Origin: Eonycteris spelaea
Lineage: Eukaryota > Chordata > Mammalia > Chiroptera > Pteropodidae
Length of the DNA: 64,000 nt
Direction of reading: 5' to 3'
NCBI GenBank assembly: GCA_003508835.1
Contig: PUFA01000062.1
Span: forward strand, 3,076,001-3,140,000
The notes beneath the pieces were generated by a model. It was not told the DNA's origin. It did not search any database and was given only the letters and a program-made list of their open reading frames with translations. This document shows positions 13,101-28,100 of this stretch, piece after piece. Every line of letters begins with the position of its first letter. The first letter of the stretch is position 1. The position numbers and the translations under genes are program-made.

Positions 13101-16100
13101 CACCTGTACCCTCTCAACATCTAAATTTACCCCTATAATAGTACCTACCACATTACATTTTAATTGCTGGTTCATGTATGTCTCCTCCACTGACTGTGAG
13201 CTCAAGGGAACTATGTTTTGCTCACAACAGTACCTCTGGGGTCTAGTACAGCAGCACCTGGGCTCAGAGCAGACTCTCAATAAATGCTTGCTGAGAGATG
13301 AATGAACCGACCATTACACTTCCTCACATATGTGCAACTAACTGAGCAATAACATGGTGACAGACACACACACAAAATGAATGAAGCTGGAAAATCACCG
13401 TGTTTTTTATCTTCGGATGATCTCTTGTGCCAGTTTTGGAGCCAGCGTAGGAGTTTGTTGGCACAGCTCTGGTCACCTTGCTGTCCAATTATGGTCTTGA
13501 GCGAGGTTGGCTTATATTTATCGACCCAGAGCAAATTTTCCACTTTGTTTTCACTGCTGTCATCAGCCCAATTCCTAGCCCAGCTGTTACCACTTGTCTC
13601 CTCAGCTTCCTGCTCCTTGAAGTCCAGGCCTCTCCGAAACACACTTGTTTCCTTTATTACTGAATTCAGAGAGCTGCCCCTTTTGGGAGTCAGTCTGCTC
13701 TTTTTGGATTCTGACTCCTTCTTGGTTGGACTAATTTTTCTTTTTCCTTGTTCACTTTTTTGTGGTGTTCTTTGCAATTTGGACTGTCCTTTATTCATCT
13801 TAAAAATGGGAAAAGTGAGGAAAAAAGAAACCCAGTGAGATAAAGAATTTCTACCCTGATAAATATACTCTAGAGGGCAACCTGAGATATCCGAGAGAAC
13901 CCCCAACCTGGGTTTGCTTTTTCACAGTGGCCCTGCTGTTTGTGGAAATCACACCTTCCAAACTCTAAAAAATTAACAACAAACTGAAAACCTCCCAAAA
14001 GCAAATTTTAAAGTGAGAATATAGTTTTTAAAATAATAAGTAATCTATTATCCGTTTGAAAAAACAGGGTAAAGGGTTAAGAGACTTTGTTTCACTTTTC
14101 TAACTAGTTAAAAATTATGCTTCCAATAGACATGCATGGCATCAGGTGGGCACCAGACTGATCGGGAGGATCACTTGTAAGTTGTGTAAGTGTCCAACCG
14201 CTGTGCTGTACACCTGAAACTAAGATAACATTGAATGTCAACTGTAATTGAAAAAATTTTTTAAATTTTAAGTTAATGCCTCCACAAAAACGTGTACACA
14301 AATGTTTGCAGCAACGTTATAATTATATATACAATTATTATACCCCCAAAACAGTAACAACCTAAATGTCCACCAACTGATAAGCAGATAAACAAAATGT
14401 GGCCTATCCACACAATGGAATATTAATCACCAATAAAAATGGTGGTATATGCTTCAAAGTGGTATATGCTTCAAAGTAGGTAAACCTTGAAAACGTTATG
14501 CTAAGTGAAAGGAGCCAGACACAAAGGCTACATATCGTATGATTCCTTTAAATGTCCAGAACAGGCAAATCCATAGACACTAAGTATAGCAGTGGTTGCC
14601 AAGGGATGGATATGAGGACTGACTACTCATGGGTACAGGATTTCGTTAGGGAGTGATGACAGTGTTCTGAGGACAAACAATAAATTAGCGTAGTCCTAAA
14701 GCATTTCCCAACATATTTATCAATTACAAAGGGAAAATAGTTACTTCACTAGTGGAGAAACTTGGCAGCCATCGACTTACCCAAGTAATCAAGGCTAATA
14801 TCTCTAATAAGAGGTTATGATATCCTGTATATCTCATATATGAGGACACAATATTGCTTCTGTAGTATTCTTACCAAAAATGCATAATCTCAAGCTAATC
14901 ATAAGAAAACATCTAACCAAACTGAGAGCCATCTACAAAACAACTGACTAGTGCTCATCACAAGTGTCGAGGTCATAAAAAGACAAGGAAAAATAAAGGA
15001 ACTGTCATAGACTGGAGGAGACTGAGACATAACTAAATGCAGTGTGGGAGCCAAGATTAGAAAAAGAGCAATGGGAGGAAAACTGAAGTTGAATAACGTG
15101 TAGTTTAGTTAGCCATAAGGTCTCAGCGTTAACTTCCTGGTTTTAGTACCTGTGCTACGTCACATCAGTTACTAACATTAAGGAACGCTGGGTGAAGGGC
15201 CAATCCAAATCATTCCCCAAGATATTTCTAACTGTAATCAACAGGCAGACCATCTCACCACCTGGATGACAGAGCTGGGAATTAGACTTGGGCTACTGGC
15301 GTCCCTGTGTCCTGCACTTGGAGAAACCTGTGTATAGTGAGGATGAATGAAGCTAACACTAGAAGCAGAGTGACAGAAACGTAAAGGGTCCTGAAAGCAC
15401 TGAAATCTCTAGATCCAGTAATTTCTACAACAGACCCACCCTGCCCATAGTTTAGTTTTGTGAGCCAACGTTTTTCCCTTTTGGTTATAGCTGATATGGG
15501 CTGGGTTTCTGTCACAACTGAAAAAGTCCTACTATTGTTCTAACTGAAAATGAATTCATCATGCTAATACCTGTAATGTGTCCTGTAAAGAACTCTTAGT
15601 CAATAACCTTTGCACAAAATCATTGCAAGAATATGGAAAATATGGAAACTTGAATAAGTAGATATGGTAAGTGCAATACACTGTCTTCTCTCTCTCTCCT
15701 CATATTCCTTTGTGGAAGGAAATACACCAAACAAGATATCCGGAAGCAGAGTCTTCCAGCTCAAAAGGAAATAGGTTCATACGCAGTAGAAGAAGTTCAT
15801 CTTTATTTAGCCAACAGGCCTATTGCCACCTAAGAAATGTCTAAGAGACAGGAAAGTTGCTATATACCAACTTACACAAATCAAACTCATTTTATACAAA
15901 CCTCAGCTTCAACTGCTATTTCATATTTGGACTTCTTGCCTGGCATAGTTCTAATCAGATCCAATAGGCCATCTTCATCAATAATTTTTGTCCCCAAAGC
16001 TGCTGCCTATTGATCAAAAATGTAAATCGTTAAAACCATATTCTAACCATTACTTTCTGTTAAAAAAAAAAAAACATATATATTAATATAAAAATATAAT

Positions 16101-19100
16101 ATATATATATATATATATATATGATTCTAGGACATCTTAATAGATGAAAGACCACATTTGTAAATTAGATAATACTGGAACATTTTTTAAAAACATATTC
16201 ATAAAAAATGTATCATTAAAAAGAAGATGACAGACACATCCCCTAAGAATGGTAAGCTGGTTCCTGAGGTGTCATATTACCACTTTTCTAACTTACTTTA
16301 CCTTTTCCTCTCCCCTAGAAAAGGCAAAGTCACTAGGGCCTAAGTCCAGCTCTTCGTTCCCTCTCCCAGCATCACTCATCTGGCAGACATTCTCTCCCGC
16401 CCTCTCCCTGCTAACAGAGCTCCAACCTGTCCACCTCCAAGTGATGAATTATGATCGCTCTCAGGCAAGCATGAAAGTCCTCACTTCTATCACTAACTGG
16501 CCACGTGATAGCTCTGGTCAATGAAACTTAAGTGAAATTCTATAAGAGGTGTTTCTGGGAAACTTGTAAGGCCAGTCACAGCTAGTATGAAATCTTACCA
16601 CTGCTCCCTTTTTTCCTACTTTGAATGTGCACTTGAATGCCTAGAGCTGCAGCCACCTTGCAACACAAGGCAACATGCACAAAGACTAAAGCTAACACAT
16701 AAGGACAGAGGCAGAGAATGGAACTAGCTAGCTTCATTACTGGGCTGCTGAGCCATGCCCAGCAGCTGCCTACCTTTGGAATTCTTGTTAGGTAAGAAAA
16801 GAAGTAGCTATTTGAACCAAGGTTAGTATTCTGTTACTTGGAAATAAACACAATCCTACTGACACACCTAAGAGTTCTAATAAAAAACTTAAGATGGAGT
16901 CTACTCAGGCATACATAGGAACACTTAATACTATAAGAAACAGAAAACTGCATTTGCTTCTATCTTCAAAAGAAGATTTAAATTTAAATTAGAATACTAC
17001 ACTGAGAAAGTCAAATAAACAGGAACTATACTTTCAATTAGAAAATCAAAATCCTGGGATTGAAGCCAACAATACTTCTAAGAAGAAACATTCTAGGAAG
17101 AAATTACTTTTCTGTTATTTTCTTCTCTTAATTCTGTGTAAAGGGTATTCCTACAAATGGTCGTATCAAGAGCCTGCCAAGCAAGGAGGCTATTTCATTG
17201 TATTGAGAACACAGCAGCACCCACCTTATCACTCTTGGACTGTCCGCTATCACGACCCATGACAAGGTAGTTTGTTTTCTTGCTGACATTTCCAGTTACT
17301 TTTCCTCCATAACGTTCAATTAAAGACTTGGCTTCGTCTCTTTCAATGGACTCCAGCACTCCTGTGATTACAAATATAAGCCCTTCCAAGCAATTTTCAG
17401 CTCCCTAAAAACCAAAATGTTCAAGCAGAGAGGAAATTACATGGTAGTTTTCCAAATAACTATTTGGCATCAAAACTGCAGTAATTTGATTTTTCTCATT
17501 TGACATCATAAATAAACTCGGCATGAAAAATGTGCTGGGAATTTATAGCAAATAAGCAGAACCTGAAATTAAATCATGAGACATTCTTATGTAGGCTAAC
17601 ATTTAATAATCTTATAAAACCAGCAATGAAAAATATATATTCAATATGGCTAGCGAAGCTTATTATAATTATCTATACATACTATTTTTTAAACTACTAG
17701 TTACCTTGTATAACTTTAAGTAAACTACATGCAATCCTTTAATAGAAATTCTTGGTATTGTTAAGAAGGGAAAATTTCAATTCCAAAAAGCTGAATGAGT
17801 TTGAATTCCTGCCCTTCTCTCTGCTGTTTGCCCTATGAGAGTACATTCAATGACCTGTGCATAACTTAAAGGCAAGATCATATTATCTCTCGGTTGGAAA
17901 CAGAACTTCAAAATACAAAAGACACTGGCCAAAGACAGCAGGATGGAAAAGATATTTAATCTTAACTGGAACTGTCTATATTTACAGACTTTTAAAAATT
18001 TTTGCAATGGTTCAATAACATGATACAACCAAGTAAAATGAAAATTATGTAAAACATTCCAAGTTACTTATTATTCTTTGACTAGAGAATCGAGATCAAC
18101 GCAGCCTTAAAATAGGCCTGAAAAGAAGCTAAACAAAATTTGAAGACCGCTGCAATAGGAGTCAACCTTCACCATCCAGATGAAGACCTTTCTTAGGGGG
18201 AAAAATAAGTATGAATCTGCTTGGAGAAAAAAGGTGTGACTAACAACATCTCAAGGTCCCTTAAAGCCTTATGATTCTAGGACTGAAATGATCAACACTG
18301 CAGGTACTTAAACTACTCTCAACAAATTCAAAATAACCTTATAAAACTACATGCAAGCCCCTATCCCACGCCCTAAACCACTATCATCTCTTGAACTATC
18401 ACCCGTTGTGGCTCTGAGCATCTTTTACTTATCCAGTCTCAGCACTTCTAGCCTTCACTCTAAAACTCTCCCTGTAGAATGTCCTGACTGCCCCCACAGC
18501 CTTATCTTCACTAAACCTGACTATTCCCTACGGCCACCACTTTGCCCCAAGTCCTTTCAAGCAGAGGCTCTCATACATCTTGTACAAGAGGCAACACTGG
18601 TGTCTTCCTCTAGTGCCCCATACAACCACTAGCCCTGTAGGCTTGTTCCCTCCCCCTCTTTATGACGGGAGGCACTAGTCCTCACATGCAGTCTGAATGT
18701 CTTCCCCTCTACCCTCTCAGAAATCTCACATCACATTCGACTGTTTCTCTCTGGTGTATCTTCAACTCTCCCTTTCTGGTAGATCTATGCCATCAGCAAA
18801 AATCATGCTTTAAGTATCTCTTACCTTAAAAATACTCATATTTTCCCCCTAAAACTTATCTTCCATTTGTAATTAAATGTCCTCTCTCTCCTTTTCCCCT
18901 TCACAACCAAACTTACCAAAAATATTATCTACTTGCGCCACCTCCATCTTATCTCCTCCCACTCACTCTTCAGCCCACTTCCACTAGGCTCTGCTTCCAC
19001 CATTCCATTGAAACTGCTCTTGCTAAGGCGACTAAGGACCATTCATGATCTTAAACACAATGGACAACCATCAGTCTCTTACTCAATTATCTTAAAAATA

Positions 19101-22100
19101 TTCTCTCTTTCCTTTGCTTCTGTGACACAACCCTTATCAAACTTCCTCCTATATTGTGGCTTCTTAGTTTCCTTCTGGGTTTTACCTTCCCCTACTTCGT
19201 GAAGAAGCTAGGCCTAAGGTCCTCTTGTCTTCTCACTCTGTACTGTTTCCCTTCAAACATTATCTACATGCCTACAATGCCAAGCTTTTACATCCCATCT
19301 TGAATTGTTCTGTGCTCCAGTCCTGCACAGCTCTTATCTGCTCAGTATCTCTGCATGGGTATCTCACATACATCTAAAGCACAGTATGGCCAACAATGAA
19401 CTCATTAACTCCACAAACCAGCTCCGCCTCCAATGGCATTGGTATCCACCCAGCTACTCATGTGATAATGACGAAATCATCCCTGATTCTCAATTTTTCT
19501 CAACTACCCCTTCCAATGATCACCAAGTCCTATAGATTTTACCTTTTCCATTGAAACTACTTCATTTTTCAGCACTTTCACCGCTACTACCCTAGACAAG
19601 TCTCGATTATTTCTCACCATCTCTCCAAACTGATCTATATATCTACTCCTGCCCCCTCCGTTGCACTCTATATATCAGTAGCCAGAGCATTCTTTTACAA
19701 ATGCCAATCTGGTCACATTATTCCCCAACTTACGACTCCTTCTCTTAGGCAAAAGTCCTAAACATTAGGCCCTGCAAGATGTGGCCCTATTTACCTATTT
19801 GCTTACTCTCACCCCTTGGTCACTATGCTCCAACTATACTCTCTTGCCTTTAGTTCTTCACACATACCATTAAGATCTTTTACCCCTCAGGGACATCACA
19901 CATTCTGGTCCCTCTGCCCAAATCATGGAATTGGAGCTCCTCCACAGCTGGTTAAATCCCTTTCATTCTTCAAGTTTCCATTTATATGTCACTTATTCAA
20001 CACACCCCACCCAAGGCCAGGTTCCTCAGTTATATTCCCAAAGAGCAACCTGGATTTTTCTCTAATGACACATATATCACAATTATAATTAAATAGTAAT
20101 TTATTTAGGTCTCTTTCCTGAGTCAGACCAAAAGTAACATGAAGGCAAAGAGCATTAGTCTTGTAACTGCTGTATGCCTCAAGGCCCAGACCTACTGGGG
20201 CTACTTGTTAAAGGGAAATTTTTCTAAGTATCGAGCAGTGATGCATAATATGAATAAATACCCCAAATTTGTAAGAATGGTAACCGAAGCTTTTCTATTA
20301 ATTATAACTATGAATTTTCTGCTGCTGTCGACATAGTGAATACAGCCTGGGCCCACAGGCCAGAGGCCCTGAGAGGGTGGCAGGCCCTCTCACTACTCTT
20401 ACCTTTGGAATTTCTTTGGAGCCCAGAGCTTTGGGACCTTCTCGATTTAAGTAACTTCGATAAGCTTGATAATTAGTGCGTCTCTTTTCAGAATCTTCAG
20501 GACTTACAGACTTTAGAAACAGGGAAATGAAATTGAACAAAGTTATAAAAATCCACGTAAAATTAAAAATACACACCAATAAACATTAAGCCACTTCTGT
20601 GTTTGGCCCCGAAATTAACATTTTTAGCTACGTGGGTCCTCCCCATTTACAAATGTGCAGCTTATAAACATCCCTGCATCAACACTAGTCAACCCTTTCC
20701 ACTCTAAATGCACATACCTCAGGACAGATTAGAGGCATACACCAAGTTGCCAGCCCCCAAGAAAAGAAATCAAACGAGCGTATTACAAAGCTTCATTGTT
20801 TTAAGATCTATTTCAAAATATATCCATGTGTATTCTACTGGAAACACAAATTTTTTTCCCAAGTAAACCTGATGACACAAGAAGCCATCCCATGTTTACC
20901 CTATGACTTTGCACACCCCTAACACAGGCTAAAAGGCCCTATACCCCTGAGGATATAAGAACTGCAGTCTGAGAATTCATATAAACAACTGACTCAAACA
21001 AGAGGCAAGCTTTACTCCAAAAAGTAGCACATTCTATACACCACCATTGTTCTTTCTAGGTTTAATCTCTCTACTCAATTTATCTCAGGAGATCTTTACC
21101 ATGTGTGTGTCTCAGAAAATCCTGGGGAAATTGTTCAAATTATATATCCGTGGACTCACTCCAACTTTCTGATTCAAGAACTACTGTAAGATGGTCTCTG
21201 TTGCTCTTCCTACTTCCTATTTTACATTATTTTTAACTTGTAAGCCATCTCAAATACCTTTGAGAGTAGATGAAATATTACTTCTATACAAAGAAATGAT
21301 TTAGTCAACAAATAGGCAAGCTGTTTTGGTTATGAGTTAAATGGTCATTACCGGCTGGTTCTCACCCCTAACTCTTTAATAGTGGTTCTCAGCATTCATA
21401 TCATATGTGAACTTAATAAAATACACCTGCTCAGACCACATGTGTTGGGAAACCATATTTTAACAAGCTTCGCAGTAGAGTCCAATGCATGTCAAATTGA
21501 GAAAATTATTCATTTATAATAATTCTATGAAGAAAATAATGCTGAATTATAAGCACCTTATAGAATAACTTTGAAGCATACACATTTATAAAGTCAAAAT
21601 TATCTGACCCAAATAGATTGACCTTATTAAACTGACTTTAATGTTCTTAAAACTGCTTAAGTAAAAGTTCTCTGAATCATTTCTATTACAATTTTGAAAA
21701 ATACTGTGGAGAGTAACAACATCATTTAAAGATTTCTTCTCTTTAATAAAAATCGACAAGCCTCTGTAAACTGAACATGTTTAGGGTACGTGATAAAAAC
21801 ATTTATTCACCAGATAAGTATTTAGTGAAGAAAAATTTGAGACCAAAAAGTTCACTGTTGCGCACTGACCACAAACAAAAAAATGCATTTTGAAATCATC
21901 ACCATTTCACTGCTCTGCACTAAAAAATGATGGTAATGAGCTTGATATGTGTTTGATTGAGACAAACATTATTCACTTTTAATTCTAAGGGCCTAGGAGG
22001 CCTATAGGATTGTGGTTTCTCATTGTAACTCTAAGGTGGTTCCAAATTAGAGATGCTAAGAAACCATTCACTTCTCAAACATACATTGAAAACAAAAACT

Positions 22101-25100
22101 TTAAAAAACCCATTCTAAATTATTTCACTTTTCTTCCTTTGAAAATGGTTTCAGTATCACAACATTGTTATACAAGGGCAAAAAGGAGCACATTCAGGCC
22201 AAATACAAATAAGTATTTTAATAATAGCAAAAACTTATGTAGCACTTATTATGTACCAGGCATTGTTCTAAGTGGTTTTACATATCATCCGTATTTTAAA
22301 AGTGAAGAACCCAAAGCAGAAAGAGGGGTAGTAACCAGACCAAGGCTACGATTTGAAACTGACTCGAGTCCATTCCAGAGCCACCATGTTGTGATACTGC
22401 CTTTTTTGGCTTGAGCAGACCTAAATTCAAAGCTGGCTCTGCCACTTACCAGCTGGATGATATTGTAAAAGTTACTTAAACTTTTTCAGCCCATTTCCTC
22501 ATCTTTAAAAGTGAATAATAAAAATAAATAACTCACAGAGTTGTGAAAATTACATGCAATGTCATGGATTTTAACACAATATCTGATACAGAGTAACTCA
22601 ATAAACATTGGCTAATTTAGCTGTATCAATAATCAATGCTCTGCAACAGCATCTAAATAAGATTGTATTTTAAAAGTACTATAATGACTTCAAAGTCAGA
22701 AAAAAAACTTTAAAAAAATCAAACACATATCAACACATAGCCCCAATGTGATACACTTTTGGAAAATTTCTACCTCTTTTTTAGCTGGAGAACTTTTGGT
22801 CTTCTTAGGGTTTTTGTCTCTTTCAATTCAAGGGCATTTTCTTTCTTTTTGAGGACATAGGTTCTGTTTCTTTGGAAGAACTCTCTTCTTTTTTTTTCAA
22901 AAGCGTCAGCTTGGAACTAGCTTTAGGAGAAGTTTTTCTTATTTTGTAAGGTGATGACTTGGAATGCTGCTGAGATTCTTTTGAGCTTTCACATTTAGTT
23001 TGCTTCCTAGGACTGTAGTTCTTCCTTTTATCCAGAAATTGTTCTGTTTTCACTAGCAAGAAAAATTATGATTGTTGTTTTTAGAAAATGATATCCCATA
23101 TCAAGATTTTTTTTTCATTTTTCAATTGAGTATTCTCAGTAACACACAATATCATTGGTGATTTTATAATATTTATATTAAGATTTCAGTTCTTTGGTTT
23201 ATACATTTATTTTAAAACATTTGTATATTACTTCTTTTGTATAACCAGTTGAAATAAAGGGATCTGAGTTTTTAAATATAAATTACTCATTAATTGAAAT
23301 AATACAGTAGTCTTCATCTAAGAACATGGGCTTTATTTCAGATAACCTTCATTGATCTGAAATTTACACAAAGAAAACTTACTGACTAGAATATATCACA
23401 TAATTTTATTTGTAATATAATCTGAACATCCCAAATCGTGAGATTTCAAGATAAAAGGTACTATAAGAACAGATGTACTTATAGGATTAAGACCATCTAT
23501 ACTAGGACTTTGTTATATGCCAGGACCACTAAAAAAATAAAACCTACGACAATCAGTAAGAGTTCAGATGACCTGGACAACTGTCAGTGAACTTTATGAG
23601 CATGAACATCTAGTTCTTTGTCTTCATATATTAAAGTCCACATGTTGCACTGCACTTAGAAATAAACATGAAGCCAAAAGTTGTAATATATTTTTCACAA
23701 CAATTATACAGCAGATAGGCATCCTGTGCCAGCTAATAACCAAACGGCTTTCAAAGTATCTAAGTAGAACATGCTCCAATATTCCTATAAAATAATGTGT
23801 ACCTAACAATATAAGGCAATTATTGAATAGAATGTTTAAATAAAGTTACCAGGTATTTTCTATAAAGATAAACATTCCAGCTTACTTTTTCACCCCTAGT
23901 ATTACCTTTATAAGGAGATTTATGTTTTTCTGTTTTATGTAAATTGGCCTGGACAGATGAAAACGTTTCTCTCTCTTCTTGGTCCTTTCGAGCCTAAGAA
24001 AATTTTAAGTGTCAAACGTGACAAATAATAGGAAAACTATTACCACAAAATATATTGTTAAAATTGACCGAAGTTTTAATTTCAGTTTTAATTTTAAGAT
24101 TACGGGCCACTTTCCAAAGTAACAGGACAATACGATAAATTTTTATTCATTCATCTATGAGATTTCTGGGGCAAATAAAGCATGTTCTATTATTTTTAAT
24201 TTTACAGATGAGGAAACAGATTGAAAGGGTATAAAAAAATACAACTATAAAAAATTATTCCAGTTCTTCCCAACTTGTGAGTCTGGAAATGGAAGCTTGT
24301 TTCTGCTTCTTTCATCTTAATTCTCAAGCTGTCAGCATTATGAGGTTAAAAACTAAAATCTAAACCCCAAAAGACTAAATTAAAAACAATCTAAAGTTTA
24401 AAAGAAAAATGAGAGCACTTTCTCGAAAGAGAAAAAACATCTATTTTCTCTCTACTGCTCCCTCAAAACTCCATTTTACAAAGAGGTCACAAATTGGGGG
24501 TGTGACAGTATATTTTTTAAACAATAATAATTTGAATGTCTTTAGATTGAGTAAGGCTTTTCAAATGACAAAGTTCCCACTACCTCCTATTGTCTTACAT
24601 CTGACTGCTGTAAAATCTTTTAAAATAGTCAGATATTGATACTGACAATATTACCAGAATGTGATTCAAAGTAAATAAATATAATATTTTGGAGATCAAG
24701 TGCTTGAAAATAATCTTGATACTTTTAAAGATTCCAATAACTACACTTGGTATCATTTGAGATGGCCCAAATAAAGTTAATTAGAAATAGCAAATTGTGC
24801 TTCCCAGAAAGATATTAATTACCAGTTATTAAACTTTAGGTTCCATAGGAATTTTTATAAGCATTATTCTTGAAAAAGTACATAGGAACCTCTGTGACAG
24901 AGAGTAAGTAAAAGGTGCAATTCATTATTTTGTGAAGAAAGGTTCTGAATGGCTTTGGCTCTATCAACCTCCTTTTGGGAAGATAAGTTTCTCAATGAGA
25001 TTTTCCAAAACCATTTTGATAAATTAAAGTAATTTAGCTTCTTTCTAGAAGAGTTACTCATGTTTGTATCTCCAGAGCCTAGACTACAGAGGTTGAAAGG

Positions 25101-28100
25101 GAGCACAGATCTGTACTATTTATTATTCAGAGTGCAAATAGCCCAGTAAAAACGCCACCTTTTTGTTCTTAGGTTCTTCATCCAACATGGCTAATGTTCT
25201 AGCAAACTCTTCATCTTCATGCAATTGTCTCTCCAGCTGCAAAAAGTGTCAACAAAGTGAATTTGTTGTGCATATGAAAAATGTTAAATATTTGCTTCGT
25301 GATACTTAAAAGAAACTAGAAAACATTTTCCAGAAAGTAACTTTTGGAACTTTATGACACTTTTCCATTAAATATTGGCAGTTAAGTATCACAGGTTTGT
25401 TTAACTAAGTGTATTAGATTTCAAAAGAAATATTTCTAGTTTTACAGGCATGGTAGATAAATTGAGCATATTTTTAAAGCCATACTTCTCACTTACAAAG
25501 TTTGAAATCTATATTTTTTTCTTAATAGTCCTAATATAACACTTACAGATCTATTATTTCTATTTATTTTAAACTCTAGAAAAAGCTTGGAAAGAATCTC
25601 ATCCTAATAGAAAAACAATGGTCTGGAGGGTACAAAAAAAAGAGTGAATATAAGAAATCAAGAAAATTATATATTTTCTTTGCATACGATAGCAAGATAC
25701 ACATAAATACAACTATCCCTTATATCATAAAACTATTTTCAACTACTAATTCAAATGTTATGATTTTTGAAAATTTAAGTCATTATACCAGAAGTTTTCC
25801 TAATATGCTTTAGCACACATTCTAGTTAACTTTGCTGTTATTTTCAAATATTTTCACTTTAGGCAAAATAGAGCTCTTCCTGAAATAATATATAGCAGTG
25901 GAATATATTATAAACATTAAATGGTTTTATGCCCCCTGATAAAATGACCTAATGCAATATTGAACAAAGTTATTCAAACAAATGAAAGGACCTCAAAACC
26001 ACCCAATCCTACAAAGACTTGGAAATTGGCATAAGTCTGATGAGAATATAGTAACCAAGCCTTCTGTTTATAAAATGTACTAACTTAAGCTACACAGAAC
26101 TATAAGCATGCCAGACAAATGCACATCAATGTACATTCTCTGCTGTTTAATCTTTACCAAAACTGAATTACTGAACTGCTAAAAATAACATGAAAATCTT
26201 CATCATAAAAAGGTCAAACTCTAAAACTCCAGTGGCTCTGTAAGGATTTCTGATTGAACCTTACATCATTTTTCCAAAATTTCATACTATGTAGTATGTT
26301 TATAATAAGGAGGATTCTAGATGTTTTAGAATAGGTGTCTCTAACCCCTAGGCTGTAGACTGGTATTGGTCCATGGCCAGTTAGGAAACGGGCCACACAG
26401 TAGGAAGTGAGCGGCAGTTGAGTGAGTGAAGCTTTATCTGTATTTGCAGCCACTCCCCAGCGCTAGCATCACGACCTCAGCTCCACCTCAGATTATTAGG
26501 CATTAGATTTTCATATGAGTACTGGTCTCTGGTGCCGAAAAGGCTGGGGACTGCTGCTTTAAATGACAGAACAGAAGAAATTTAAATACTTCCGTTAGAA
26601 ATTCATTATTGGTGATTATAGCATCATTAATACAATGTTAAGCATGTAGATGGTGTTTAACATACTGTCTAAATACTGATTTACTGATTCAGATTACTAG
26701 ATTACACATTAAATGAATAAACAAAGAAGTGAAAGTGAGGGGGGAAAGAGGAAAAAAACTTATCTTAAGGAGCATACTTAGGAATGATTTCATCAGTCAT
26801 TAACACCCTAAAAATTTCATCAGAATAATAAATTACCCAAACGAGATTCTGAAAGAATGTAATAGAAATGAAAAAATAGGGAATTATGATAAAGTACCAC
26901 ACCTGGTTTGGAAAGGATGGGGTATGCCTTCTGCATCTGGGACAGATAAGGAGAAGTCAGGTCCCTAAAAATTACTTCATAATCTTACCTAGGCCATCTG
27001 TTCTATCTTGAGTTGTGTAAATACTCGGTCTGTAGTTTATACAGTTCAGTAATCAAATAAGATGGAAAAAATTTTGAAAGCACAAACTATAAACTGCCAA
27101 ATAAATAAAATGTGAACAAATCAGATATATTCCAGGAGACTAGAATACTTTTCTCTCGCAACAATATGGCAAGCACTAAAATGGGCACTGATGTCACAAT
27201 AGTTGAGTGAGACATACAGAGCCCTGGAGGGTGCAGTTTACAGCTTATATATAAGAAGACACTTAAATAGCAATTATAACAAATGTTAATAGTGGCTACA
27301 ATGGGGTATGACAGAGTATACATAGAAGATTCTATTAGTTTAGGAAATATGAAAGTGACACTTAAGCTAATAAACAAGAAGGGTATTCAAACAGTAGGTA
27401 CCGATGTCTGCAGCCTCTGACAGAGATGAATACTCCTCCTTGAAATACTTTCTTCTTTTGGTTTCCATAAAGTACCAAGCTCTCATTTCCTTACTTCACT
27501 AGCAACTCTTTTTTCTCCCTTGCTCGATCACCCTCCTCTTCCTGACCTCTAAATGTTAACAGTGCCCCAGAACACAATCCAGATATTTCTCAATATTTAC
27601 ATTCTCTCCCTTTGATCTCTGCTACATAGATTTTAGATATCGTCCAAACGCTAGTGATTCCCAAATACACATCTTCATCTTAGACCTTGCCTGAGTTCCA
27701 GATTTCACTATTGAACCACCCCACTCCACATCTCCATTTTGAAGTCTATTTGGGTAGCTCAAGCTTAACATGTCCAACACAGAACTCTTGATTTCTCTGC
27801 ACCAGTGTTCCAGTCTTAACAAATGATATCACTATTCATTCAGTTGCTCAAGCCAAAAAACATGGACCCTTCTTTTCCTCTCATACCTTTCATTCAATCT
27901 ATCAAGTGACAACTTGAAGGTCATACTTTCAAAGCACACAGATTATGGCTGCTTCTCACTACCTCTTCTCATTACCACCCTGGTGCAAGCCGACGTTATC
28001 TCTCACTTACCTTACCACAACAGTCTCCAAACTGATCTGCTTTTGCTCTTGCCCCACCATGGTTTATTAGCCTCACGGCAGTCAGAATAATTGTCTTTTA

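Noticed and set aside
13377..13838. A 153-codon plus-strand open frame
   Set aside because: It is the antisense shadow of RFC1 exon 13, which matches the known protein codon by codon.
18351..20088. Run of plus-strand open frames in intron 10
   Set aside because: The sequence is an L2 relic, pyrimidine-rich and stop-poor; no conserved protein is visible.
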